A stretch of DNA of 64,000 nt from Halomonas sp. ML-15 (GCF_014779595.1 NZ_JACXZT010000019.1:1929341-1993340), one strand, 5' to 3'; counted from the first letter of the stretch, positions 7,577 to 17,059 are shown. The notes: generated by a model from the sequence alone, not told the origin. Translations and numbers: made by a program.

Positions 7577-9538
7577 TCAACCGGGTAGGCGTATGGCACT
7601 GAGGGTAGTAAATCGACATACGGGCGCGACGGCGCCGCGGGTGCGTTGGACTTGTGCCGCCCGAGGGGGCTGCCCATGATAAGAAACGTTTTTGATCGAG
7701 AGAGGCCGTGCATGAGCGAAGCCGCCAAGCCCCCAACGCCGCGCCGTGACGACGCCGACCTGGCGTTCGCCTGGAAGGCGCTGCTGACGGCGCGCGACCA
7801 CTCCTGGGAGGATGTTACCGAGCTTGTCATCCACCGTAATAGTGCGCGTCTGACGCTGCACCGCGGCGGACACTGGCATGCCGAGCCGGCCCTGGACAGC
7901 GCCACCGCGGCCCTGCTCGACAGCCTGCTGCCGCTGGTCTGCGATAGTGGACCGCGGGTCATCGCCCAACTCGGCCAGAGCCTCGACGGGCGTATCGCCA
8001 CCCATAGCGGTCACTCCCACTACATCAATGGATTCGAGAGCCGGGTTCACCTGCATCGGCTGCGCGCCCTGGTCGACGCAGTGCTGGTCGGCGCCGGCAC
8101 CGCCGACGAGGACGACCCGCAGCTCAACGTGCGCCACATCGAGGGGCGCCAGCCGCTGCGCGTGGTGCTCGATCCGCGCGGCCGGGTGCCGGTCGCGCGG
8201 CGTGTATTTCAGGACCCGACGCTGCCCACCTTGCATCTGCTCGGCGAGGGCATGGCCCCGCCTGTCGGCGTCGGCGCGCATGTCGGCCAGCGCTGGCTGG
8301 CGCGTGACGCCGAGGGGCGAGTGGCTCCCCAGGCGGTGATCGACGCCCTCCAGCAGGCGGGCTGCCGCCGCGTGCTGATCGAGGGCGGCGGCCAGACCGT
8401 ATCGCAGTTTATCGCCGCCGGCTGCGTCGACCGCCTGCATCTGCTGGTGGCGCCGCTGCTGATCGGCTCCGGCCGCCCCGGATTGACGCTGCCGCTCATC
8501 GACACCCTCGACCAGGCGCTGCGCCCGTCGATGCGGCGTTTCGACTGCGGCGACGACACCCTCTTCGATATCGCCTTGCGAGCCTCCGTTGGCTGAGCCA
8601 GGCGCCGCGCTGCGCTTACGCTGCCACCAGCATAGCGCCCCGGGCAGGCTGGCCAGCAGCACCAACAGCCCGTAGCTCACCGACACCGCCACGCCCTGGG
8701 CCGGCGGCAAGCCGACGCCGAGCCAGACCAGGGCCGCAGCGCCTTCGCGAAAGCCCCAGCCGGCCACCGACAGCGGGATCAGCATCGCCAGCAGCACCGG
8801 CGGAAGCAGCGCCAGCAGCGTGGTGGCCGGCAGCTCGACGCCGATGGCGCGAGCCGCGCAGACGAAGATCGCTCCATAGCTCGCCAGCACCAGCAGCGAG
8901 CCTCCCAACTGCGCCGGCCAGGCACGCCGGCTGAATAGCGCGCGATGCACATCGCCACCCAGCCCCTTGGCCCATAGCGGCATATTGAGGTTTGATCGAT
9001 ACAGCCTCCGCCACAGCACGGCGCCGAGTACGGCCAGTCCCAGCGCGCCGACGGCGCCTATGACCACGCCGGGGCGGGTCAGCAGCCGACCGAAGGCCGT
9101 ATGCCACAGCGGCGACAGCGCCAGAATGGCCAGCGTGACCACCGCCAGTACCAGTTGCCCGGACGCGCGCTCGATCAGTACCCCGCGCCAGGCCGCCGCG
9201 CGCCTGCCGCTGGCACGGGCGTGGCGCCAGGCGCGGGTGGCATCACCCAATACCGCTCCGGGCAGCACCTGGTTGAGAAAGCTGGCCAGATAGTAGTCGT
9301 TGATGGCATGGCGCCAGCTCAGCCCCACCCCCAGACGAGAAGCGGTAAAGCGCCAGCGCCACGCCGAGATCACCACCTGGGGCAGGCTCAGCAGCAGCGC
9401 CAGCAGCACCCAGCCGGGGGCAAGCCGCTGTACTTCGGCGACCACTTCCCCAGCGTCCAGCCACACCGCAACACCGACCAGCAGCGCCAGGCTGACCGCC
9501 AGGCGCAGCAGGCTGCGCCGCCGCGAGGCGCCGACCAT
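7577..9538 (-). CDS. YbhN / LPG-synthase-type membrane protein; open frame lacks a stop at the expected end
   Basis: The first roughly 312 residues (9538 down to about 8600) are a multi-helix membrane protein of the lysylphosphatidylglycerol synthase TM / flippase-like family. It starts MVGASRRRSLLRLAVSLALL and contains LVLAVVTLAI, PLSVAGWGFREGAAALV and a last helix ending LPGALCWWQRKR. Relatives are about 300-330 residues and are thought to translocate lipids or lipid-linked products. Here no stop follows the last helix. The frame continues antisense through the whole RibD-like gene to a TGA at 7577, adding about 340 Gln/Arg/His-rich residues that look like antisense shadow. Either a stop was lost or there is a frameshift near 8600. 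ATG at 9538 overlaps the upstream methyltransferase stop. Confidence 0.6.
   Translation of the reverse strand: MVGASRRRSLLRLAVSLALLVGVAVWLDAGEVVAEVQRLAPGWVLLALLLSLPQVVISAWRWRFTASRLGVGLSWRHAINDYYLASFLNQVLPGAVLGDATRAWRHARASGRRAAAWRGVLIERASGQLVLAVVTLAILALSPLWHTAFGRLLTRPGVVIGAVGALGLAVLGAVLWRRLYRSNLNMPLWAKGLGGDVHRALFSRRAWPAQLGGSLLVLASYGAIFVCAARAIGVELPATTLLALLPPVLLAMLIPLSVAGWGFREGAAALVWLGVGLPPAQGVAVSVSYGLLVLLASLPGALCWWQRKRSAAPGSANGGSQGDIEEGVVAAVETPHRRAQRLVEGVDERQRQSGAAGADQQRRHQQMQAVDAAGGDKLRYGLAAALDQHAAAARLLEGVDHRLGSHSPLGVTRQPALADMRADADRRGHALAEQMQGGQRRVLKYTPRDRHPAARIEHHAQRLAPLDVAHVELRVVLVGGAGADQHCVDQGAQPMQVNPALESIDVVGVTAMGGDTPVEALAELGDDPRSTIADQRQQAVEQGRGGAVQGRLGMPVSAAVQRQTRTITVDDKLGNILPGVVARRQQRLPGERQVGVVTARRWGLGGFAHARPLSIKNVSYHGQPPRAAQVQRTRGAVAPVCRFTTLSAIRLPG
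7712..8596 (+). CDS. RibD C-terminal (pyrimidine reductase / DHFR-like) domain protein
   Basis: The 294-residue protein has, from about residue 70, the reductase half of RibD: VIAQLGQSLDGRIA, HYINGFESRVHLHRLRA, DAVLVGAGTADEDDPQLNVR, then VLIEGGGQTVSQFI and the closing LLVAPLLIGSG. This fold reduces the ribose of the GTP-derived pyrimidine with NADPH. The zinc deaminase half of bacterial RibD is absent, as in archaeal/fungal reductases; residues 1-65 are instead a short unassigned region. ATG at 7712 follows GAGAGAGG. It is divergent from the GTP cyclohydrolase II homologue (152-bp gap) and convergent with the flippase-like gene. A role in the island's GTP-derived product is inferred. Confidence 0.85.
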   Translation: MSEAAKPPTPRRDDADLAFAWKALLTARDHSWEDVTELVIHRNSARLTLHRGGHWHAEPALDSATAALLDSLLPLVCDSGPRVIAQLGQSLDGRIATHSGHSHYINGFESRVHLHRLRALVDAVLVGAGTADEDDPQLNVRHIEGRQPLRVVLDPRGRVPVARRVFQDPTLPTLHLLGEGMAPPVGVGAHVGQRWLARDAEGRVAPQAVIDALQQAGCRRVLIEGGGQTVSQFIAAGCVDRLHLLVAPLLIGSGRPGLTLPLIDTLDQALRPSMRRFDCGDDTLFDIALRASVG

Positions 9539-10437
9539 CAGTCGTCGCTCCCGGGGGGCAGCAGCAGCAGATCGACATGACCAACCCAGACCCCGCAGCG
9601 CCCGTTTGCCAGATCGCGCTGGCGGGCCAGCTGCCAGGCCTCGATACGCGCCGCCTGAGCAGGGCACTGTTCGACAGCCGCCGCGGCCCAGCCGGCCACC
9701 AGCGCCTGCCCCAGGGTCAATGCCGCGTCGCTGCCCGGCGCCAGCTGCCACGGGCTAACGGCACGCGCAATCCGATAACCACGCTTCTCGAAGGCACTGA
9801 CCAGCGCCGCCGGGGCCTCACCGCCCAGCGCGGCACCGAGCCCCTTGTCGCGGCGCTGGTGGTCAACGAACTGACCGCGCACCCACTCATCCTCGGCGTC
9901 CCGGCGCGCGCCATCGGCATCGATAAACTGCCAGTGGCCATCGACGCTGAGGGTGAACAGCGCCGCCAATTGGCGAGCCGCGCAGGCCTCGGCCAGCGTC
10001 TCGATCCAGGCTGCCGAACAGAGATCCAACAGCGCCGAGGCGCACACCAGCTCGGCGCCATCGAGCAGACCAGGCAGTGCCTTGGCGTCGGCCAGATCGA
10101 CCTGGCGACGCTCACTATCAAGCGACTTGCCCGCGGCGTCTTGGCAGCCTGCCAGCCGCTGGCGAGCGCTCTCCAGTAGCGCCGGATCGTGATCGACCAG
10201 CCGCCAGCGCTGGGGGCCGGGCAAGCGCGATGCCAGATAGGCGGGATTACTGGCACGCCCGCAGCCCAGATCGACCAGGGTCAGCGGCGCGCTGTTCGAG
10301 GCCCGGATACGGGTCAGCCAGGCGCCCGCTTCGGCGGTAAGCTCGGCGCAGCGCGCGGCGTGGTCGGCAGACTCGCGAAGCGCCAACCAGTCGCTGGCAA
10401 AGCGGCTGCCAACAGCACTGTTATCAGGGGCATTCAT
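9538..10437 (-). CDS. Class I SAM-dependent methyltransferase
   Basis: The 299-residue soluble protein shows the Rossmann methyltransferase motif VDLGCGRASNPAYLASRL near residue 55, followed by WRLVDHDPALL (acidic strand 2 residue binding the SAM ribose) and an aromatic/acidic post-motif SALLDLCSAAWI. The substrate is not evident. It overlaps its neighbours on both sides (ATGA with the glycosyltransferase at 10434-10437 and TGATG with the flippase-like gene at 9536-9540). It is therefore one member of a tightly coupled five-gene leftward operon: dehydrogenase, PTPS-like, GT4, methyltransferase, membrane protein. Methylation of a glycosylated small molecule made by that operon is inference. 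Confidence 0.82.
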   Translation of the reverse strand: MNAPDNSAVGSRFASDWLALRESADHAARCAELTAEAGAWLTRIRASNSAPLTLVDLGCGRASNPAYLASRLPGPQRWRLVDHDPALLESARQRLAGCQDAAGKSLDSERRQVDLADAKALPGLLDGAELVCASALLDLCSAAWIETLAEACAARQLAALFTLSVDGHWQFIDADGARRDAEDEWVRGQFVDHQRRDKGLGAALGGEAPAALVSAFEKRGYRIARAVSPWQLAPGSDAALTLGQALVAGWAAAAVEQCPAQAARIEAWQLARQRDLANGRCGVWVGHVDLLLLPPGSDD

Positions 10438-11501
10438 AGATGCGGCGCTCCGAGGGCAGCGGCGAAGGCATCGCCGGCCGCCTGCCAGTCGCTCTGCCGT
10501 TCGCGGGCTGCGATGGCACCGCGGCGCAGTTCCCGCCGCAGACGGGCATCATTCAGCCAGCTGCGCAGCGCCCCGCGCAGGGCAGACGCATCGCCAGGCG
10601 CTACCGCCAGGCCAGCCCCCTCCGGCAAGGTGAAACGCAGCGCACCGCCGGTGGTGGTAATCACCGGCAGGCCGCGGGCTAGCGCTTCGGTGACCACCAT
10701 CCCGTAGCCTTCATAGTGGGAGGGCAGCACGAACAGGTCGGCGCTGCGGTAGGCAGCGTCCAACGCCTCGGAGTCGCGTTCGCCGAGCAACCGCAGCTGC
10801 TCCGTCAGGCCATGCTCGGCGATGCTGGCGGCCACGCGTGCGGCGTGGTCCGGGTCGCGGTCTAGTCCGCCGATGCAGTCACAGGTCCAGCGAGTCGCAT
10901 CCAGCCCGGCCAGCGCCTCGACCAGCAGGTCGTGGCCCTTGCGCGGGGTCAGCGTGGCCACGCACAGCAGCCTCTGGGGGCGTTGGCTATCTTCCAGATC
11001 GAGGGCGCTGGGCGCCAGCGACGCCGGCTCGACGCCAGGTTCCACCACCTGAGCCGTGGCAATCCCCATGTCGCGCAGCCGCCGGGCGGTAAAGGCGCTG
11101 GTGCTGATCACCCTCGCCACCGCGGCCAGGGCGCGCGCCTCGCTGTCCAGAAACCGCACTTGGCTGGCCTCATCCAGGCCAGTCTCGTCGGCCAGCGGGT
11201 GATGCACCAGGGCGGTGAGATCGAGACGCTCGGCGTGGGCCTGGACGACCTCGGGCAGGCCGCCCATGGCCAGGCCGTCGATCACCACACGGCTATCGTC
11301 GGGCTGGGCGGCCAGCGCCGTCTCCAGGGCGTCTCGAGCCTGGGCATCGGGGTCAGGAAAGCGCCCCGCCAGTCCCACCACCGATACCTGCCAACCGCGC
11401 GCCTCCAGGGCGGCCACGATGCGGGCATCGTAGACATAACCCCCGGTCAGCTGACCGGGATCGCCGGCGACGATCAGGCAAAGGGTGTGCGGCGCCGCCA
11501 T
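10434..11501 (-). CDS. GT4-family glycosyltransferase (GT-B fold)
   Basis: The 355-residue protein has a GT-B layout: an N-terminal acceptor domain (LIVAGDPGQLTGGYVYDARI, the glycine-rich loop typical of GT4) and a C-terminal nucleotide-sugar domain. The latter has LLCVATLTPRKGHDLLVEAL, LFVLPSHYEGYGMVV and the E-x7-E pair in EGYGMVVTEALARGLPV near residue 285. Such retaining enzymes move a sugar from a nucleotide donor to a small molecule, lipid or polysaccharide. Its start overlaps the PTPS-like stop (TAATG). Being inside a pterin/flavin-like operon, it may glycosylate a pteridine or pyrimidine, as the cyanobacterial pterin glucosyltransferase does; this is a hypothesis only. Confidence 0.88.
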   Translation of the reverse strand: MAAPHTLCLIVAGDPGQLTGGYVYDARIVAALEARGWQVSVVGLAGRFPDPDAQARDALETALAAQPDDSRVVIDGLAMGGLPEVVQAHAERLDLTALVHHPLADETGLDEASQVRFLDSEARALAAVARVISTSAFTARRLRDMGIATAQVVEPGVEPASLAPSALDLEDSQRPQRLLCVATLTPRKGHDLLVEALAGLDATRWTCDCIGGLDRDPDHAARVAASIAEHGLTEQLRLLGERDSEALDAAYRSADLFVLPSHYEGYGMVVTEALARGLPVITTTGGALRFTLPEGAGLAVAPGDASALRGALRSWLNDARLRRELRRGAIAARERQSDWQAAGDAFAAALGAPHL

Positions 11502-11899
11502 TACAGCTGCCCCTCGTAGCTAGCCCAGGCGATATGCGATTCGTGGAGGGTTACCGTCAGCGCCTCCAATCCACGCCCGCTGTCGCCCAGGCGCCCTTCG
11601 GCAATCGCCGCCGCGAGGCGTTCGAAAATCACCCGCGCCATGAACTCGGTGGTGGTATTGCGTCCCTGAAACTCCTCCAGGTCGTCGAGATTATGGAAAT
11701 TGAATTCTGCCAGCAGGGTCGACAGCGTCTCGCTGGCCAGGCCGATATCGACGATCAGGTCGTCGTCATCCAGCTCGCAGCGCTGGAAAGTGACGTCGAC
11801 CACATAGGTGGCGCCGTGGGTACGCTGGGCGGGGCCGAAGATATCGCCACGAAAGCTATGGGCGATCATGAAGTGGTCACGGACGGTCAGGCGATACAT
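11501..11899 (-). CDS. Divergent 6-pyruvoyl-tetrahydropterin synthase / QueD homologue
   Basis: The 132-residue protein has the tunnel-fold PTPS/QueD pattern: an opening zinc histidine (FMIAHSF, His14), the second histidine block (RTHGATY, His28), a FNFHNLDDLEEF-like middle block and a closing VTLHESHIAWASY with the conserved Glu. Two residues expected of active PTPS/QueD are changed. The catalytic Cys four positions before the HGH block is Ala24, and the second His of HGH is Ala30. It may therefore catalyse a different reaction or bind metal differently. ATG at 11899 is preceded by GAGGAG. It is embedded between an MDR dehydrogenase and a glycosyltransferase. Confidence 0.82.
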   Translation of the reverse strand: MYRLTVRDHFMIAHSFRGDIFGPAQRTHGATYVVDVTFQRCELDDDDLIVDIGLASETLSTLLAEFNFHNLDDLEEFQGRNTTTEFMARVIFERLAAAIAEGRLGDSGRGLEALTVTLHESHIAWASYEGQL

Positions 11900-11928
11900 G
11901 CTTGGCTCCTCGATCGGGGCAAATCAGT

Positions 11929-12912
11929 TCAGGTCGGTGCATAGCGAATTCGGTGGCAGAGCACCCTGCCGCCGCCCTGCACCAGGCGCGGCATCTCGTC
12001 AGGCAGCGACGCAAACGGCGTCTCACCGCTGATCAGGGCGTCCAGGCGCGGCTCGGCCAGCAGACGCAACGCGAGCTCCAGGCGACGCCGAAAGTCCCAG
12101 CGCGGCTGACGCTGCGGCGCAATGCCACCCACCTGGCTGGAGCGCAGGGTTAGTCGCTGGGAGTGGAAGGCACCTCCCAACGACAGCGCCACCGGCTGCT
12201 CGCCGTACCAGCTCATCTCGACCAGCGTGGCCTCCCGTGCGGCCACACGCAGTGCCGTCTCCAGCCCCGCAGGGTGACCACTGACATGGATCACCAGGTC
12301 GTTGTCGAGGGGTGCCTCCTCGGGGAGGGCAAAGTTCACGCCTAACGACTGGGCCAGGCTGGCACGACCAGGTTCGATGTCCACCAGGCATACCTGGGTG
12401 CCGGGAATGCCGTCGCAAAGCCAGGCCACTAGCGCGCCCACCACCCCGGCGCCGATCACGCAGATCCGGTCGCCGAGCCCGGGGGCGGCGTCCCACACGC
12501 CGTTGATGGCGGTTTCGAGATTGGCCGCCAGCACGGCACGCTCGGCGGGCACGTCATCGGGCAGCAGATGCACGGCGCTGGCCGGTACCACATAGCGCTG
12601 CTGATGGGGGTAGAGGCAAAACACCCTACGTTCACGCAGCTCCTCTGGCCCCTCGACCACCCGCCCGACGCTGGCGTAGCCATATTTCAGCGGGCCGGGG
12701 AAATCGCCCTCCTGAAACGGCGCCCGCATGCGCTGATACTCACTGGGCGGCACTCGGCCGGTGAACACCAGCGCTTCGGTGCCCCTGCTGACGCCGCTGT
12801 AAAGCGCTTCGACCAGCACATCCTGCGGGCCTGGTGCCTCCAGGGGCTGACTGCGCAGTACCCCGTGCCCGGGGGCCAACGTCCAAAAGGCCATGCTGGT
12901 CGTATAAGGCAT
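11929..12912 (-). CDS. MDR-superfamily (alcohol-dehydrogenase-like) oxidoreductase
   Basis: The protein of about 327 residues has a GroES-like N-terminal domain and a Rossmann NAD(P) domain with VIGAGVVGALVAWL. The usual catalytic zinc ligands are not evident: the GxCGTD block reads GVSRGTE and the GHE block reads KYGYASVG. It is thus better described as an MDR oxidoreductase than a proven zinc alcohol dehydrogenase. KYGYASVGRVVEG and the block PHQQRYVVPASAVHLLP resemble BchC-type MDR proteins. It is the first gene of the leftward operon. ATG at 12912 is used here; a TTG at 12945 after AAGG is an alternative start. Substrate unknown. Confidence 0.8.
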   Translation of the reverse strand: MPYTTSMAFWTLAPGHGVLRSQPLEAPGPQDVLVEALYSGVSRGTEALVFTGRVPPSEYQRMRAPFQEGDFPGPLKYGYASVGRVVEGPEELRERRVFCLYPHQQRYVVPASAVHLLPDDVPAERAVLAANLETAINGVWDAAPGLGDRICVIGAGVVGALVAWLCDGIPGTQVCLVDIEPGRASLAQSLGVNFALPEEAPLDNDLVIHVSGHPAGLETALRVAAREATLVEMSWYGEQPVALSLGGAFHSQRLTLRSSQVGGIAPQRQPRWDFRRRLELALRLLAEPRLDALISGETPFASLPDEMPRLVQGGGRVLCHRIRYAPT

Positions 12913-12945
12913 ATCGCGGTCCCGGTGGTGAGTCGCTGTACTCAA

Positions 12946-13104
12946 GACGCCTTTTAGGCATTAAGGTTTCAATATCTGTACAATATATGTACCAGAAGGA
13001 AAATTTGCATCATTTTTCGCCACTGACGCTGCACTGAGCTAGCCTAATAGCCATGGCTATTCCACAACACAGCTCCCCTTAGCTATAGCGCATAAGAGAC
13101 CAGC
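12946..13104. promoter_or_regulatory. Divergent promoter region with TGTAC half-sites
   Basis: The gap between the leftward pterin-like operon and the rightward CDP-alcohol phosphatidyltransferase gene is AT-rich in its first half. It holds CTGTAC-AATATAT-GTACCAG at 12976-12995, an imperfect palindrome built from two TGTAC half-sites. Related half-sites occur at 1012-1035 upstream of opgG. A shared regulator for both ends of the island is possible; MerR-type regulators are one candidate class, but no regulator gene for it lies in the window. Confidence 0.4.
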
Positions 13105-13833
13105 ATGAGCCGGATACTCTCTCCCTCCGCCACCGTTCAGCGCCCCTTTGCCGACCTGGCAGCCGGGCTGGCCGTGGTGCTGGTGTTAGCGCAGCTCGCC
13201 CAGCATGCGCTGACCGCACCGGGGTGGCTGGCACTTACCAGCGGCCTGAGCTATCTCATCATCGCGGGGCTGGTGGCAGCTGCCTGGACCGGGGAGCTGC
13301 GCCGGTTTGGCTGGGCTAACCGTGTAACGCTGCTGCGCGGCACTTTGATCGCGCTGCTCGCTGGTAGTCTGTGGTGGCCGGCCCTGTGGCAGCAGCACGC
13401 CGTTGCGCTCGCCGCTATCGCTGGCGCCGCACTGCTGCTCGACGGTATCGATGGCTGGGTGGCCCGACGCACCGGATCCAGCAGCGCCTTTGGTGCACGC
13501 TTCGATATGGAACTGGACGCCAGCTTTATTCTGCTGCTATGCCTGGCGCTGGTGGTGCTCGGCAAGGTCGGCAGCTGGGTGCTGCTGATCGGCGCGATGC
13601 GCTACGTCTTCGTGGTCAGCGGGCATCTGTGGCCCTGGCTGCGGGCGCCGCTGCCGGAGAGTCTGCGCCGCAAGGCGGTGTGTGTCGTCCAGGTGGTCGC
13701 CCTGATGATCGCCCTGCTGCCCGCGGTGTCAGCCGCCCAGGCCAGCCTGCTGACGGCACTGGCGCTGCTGCTGTTAAGCCTCTCCTTTGCCCTCGATGTT
13801 CACTGGCTGGCTGGCAAGCCAGCCGCAAAATAG
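13105..13833 (+). CDS. CDP-alcohol phosphatidyltransferase family membrane protein
   Basis: This 242-residue polytopic membrane protein carries the complete CDP-alcohol phosphotransferase signature: D113, D116, G117, A120, R121, G130, D134 and D138 (D-x2-D-G-x2-A-R-x8-G-x3-D-x3-D). The catalytic site is therefore intact. Family members transfer a phosphatidyl or phospho-alcohol group from a CDP-linked donor to an alcohol acceptor, making phospholipid or inositol-type headgroups. About six hydrophobic helices are visible. It is divergent from the pterin-like operon, 9 genes of which could supply an unusual alcohol acceptor; that link is inference. A standard PgsA/PssA role is less likely because the sequence is not close to either. 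Confidence 0.85.
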   Translation: MSRILSPSATVQRPFADLAAGLAVVLVLAQLAQHALTAPGWLALTSGLSYLIIAGLVAAAWTGELRRFGWANRVTLLRGTLIALLAGSLWWPALWQQHAVALAAIAGAALLLDGIDGWVARRTGSSSAFGARFDMELDASFILLLCLALVVLGKVGSWVLLIGAMRYVFVVSGHLWPWLRAPLPESLRRKAVCVVQVVALMIALLPAVSAAQASLLTALALLLLSLSFALDVHWLAGKPAAK

Positions 13834-13876
13834 TCGATTAGAGTTAAGCCCGGCAGGCTGCTACACTCCTGGCATC

Positions 13877-13996
13877 GCTTGACGGGGTGCCGGTGGAACC
13901 GGCTGAGATCGCCATATGACACGCACGGCAGTGCAACAGTCATCACGGCGGGGCCCGTAGAACCTGATCCGGCTCGTACCGGCGTAGGGATCAAGC
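13877..13996 (+). promoter_or_regulatory. TPP riboswitch (THI element) upstream of tenA
   Basis: The element has all conserved THI-box blocks in order: CTTGACGGGGTGC, GGCTGAGATC, an enlarged variable P3 arm including GCAC-GGCA-GTGC near 13923-13934, AACCTGATCCGG, then ACCGGCGTAGGGATCAAG. CTTGA at the start pairs with TCAAG at the end to close P1. It precedes tenA by 93 bases and would repress it when thiamine pyrophosphate is abundant. Confidence 0.95.
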
Positions 13997-14089
13997 GGTG
14001 GCCCTGACGCGGCATCTGCCCGCCACCTGACCCGGCCACCTCTTTCTTCCTCCCGCCCGCTCCGGATCCGATCTGATACCGGAGGAAAG

Positions 14090-14758
14090 ATGGGCTATCG
14101 CTTTACCGACCTCACCGCCGCTTGCCAGGACGATTGGCGCGCCTATATCGAGCACGACTTCGTTCGTCAGTTGGGCCAGGGCCGCCTCGCCGATGAGGCC
14201 TTCCGCCACTACCTCAAGCAGGACTACCTGTTTCTGATCCACTTTGCGCGTGCCTATGCGCTGGCCGCCTACAAGAGCCCGACCCTGGCCGATCTGCGCC
14301 AGGCGTATGAAGGCTTGAAGGCGATCGTCGACGTCGAGCTCGAGCTGCACGTCGGCTACTGCCGGGAGTGGGGCATCAGTGAGCAGCAGCTGGCCGAGCT
14401 CCCCGAAGCCCGCGCCACCCTCGCCTATACCCGCTACGTGCTGGATACCGGCAACCGCGGCGACCTGCTCGACCTGCATGTGGCGCTCGCCCCCTGCCTG
14501 ATCGGCTATGGCGAGATCGCCAACTGGCTCAATGCCCAGCCCGATACCCTGCGCGGCGATGCCAACCCCTATGACGCCTGGATCGCCATGTACGAGGGCG
14601 AAGAGTTCCAGGCCGCCATGCGTGCCGAACTCGAATGGCTCGATGCGCGCCTGGCCGACGTCACCCCGGCGCGCTTCGAGGAGCTGACGCGGATCTTCCG
14701 CGACGCGACGCGGCTCGAGATCGACTTCTGGCAGATGGGGCTGGATGGTGCGGACTAA
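14090..14758 (+). CDS. tenA: Aminopyrimidine aminohydrolase / thiaminase II, TenA family
   Basis: TenA hydrolyses aminopyrimidine degradation products of thiamine so that the pyrimidine can be salvaged. The 222-residue protein is the usual length and all-helical. It shows FRHYLKQDYLFLIHFARAYALAAYKS near residue 40, a helical centre containing VELELHVGYCREWG, which carries the active-site cysteine, and a C-terminal EIDFWQMGL containing the conserved catalytic glutamate. ATG at 14090 is directly preceded by GGAGGAAAG. A TPP riboswitch lies upstream and a second, with thiC, lies downstream, which fits a thiamine salvage and synthesis locus. Confidence 0.93.
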   Translation: MGYRFTDLTAACQDDWRAYIEHDFVRQLGQGRLADEAFRHYLKQDYLFLIHFARAYALAAYKSPTLADLRQAYEGLKAIVDVELELHVGYCREWGISEQQLAELPEARATLAYTRYVLDTGNRGDLLDLHVALAPCLIGYGEIANWLNAQPDTLRGDANPYDAWIAMYEGEEFQAAMRAELEWLDARLADVTPARFEELTRIFRDATRLEIDFWQMGLDGAD

Positions 14759-14787
14759 GGCAGTGGCCACGCTATCGCCGAGCTATG

Positions 14788-14883
14788 CCGGGGACAAGCC
14801 TGCGCGAGGGCGCTGTAAACCCTTCCCTGGGCGCTACTTTTGCCATCCATGGCAAAAAACCCTCGCTCCGCCTTGTCCCCGGC
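14788..14883. repeat. Dispersed palindromic repeat, second copy
   Basis: A 96-bp structure between tenA and the thiC riboswitch. The ends form a long imperfect inverted repeat (GCCGGGGACAAG at 14788-14799 against CTTGTCCCCGGC at 14872-14883, extended by GCGAGGG / CCCTCGC). Inside lies the core 14809-14837, matching in reverse orientation the core at 6323-6350 with one inserted base. A TTGCCAT-CC-ATGGCAA palindrome follows at 14840-14855. It may fold into a single long hairpin. No reading frame is evident. The rest of the 14759-15169 gap holds only the riboswitch. Confidence 0.65.
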
Positions 14884-14983
14884 GCTCGGCTCACCTCGTG
14901 CCAGCCTTCGAGCAGTAACCACGCGTCGCCTCTGGTCAAGGCGACACGCTTCACCGCGATACTCCGGTATCGCCGACCACCAC

Positions 14984-17059
<2,076 letters not shown>

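Noticed and set aside
11929..12912. Zinc alcohol dehydrogenase as a firm functional name
   Set aside because: The expected zinc ligands are not visible (GVSRGTE, KYGYASVG), so only the MDR superfamily is claimed.
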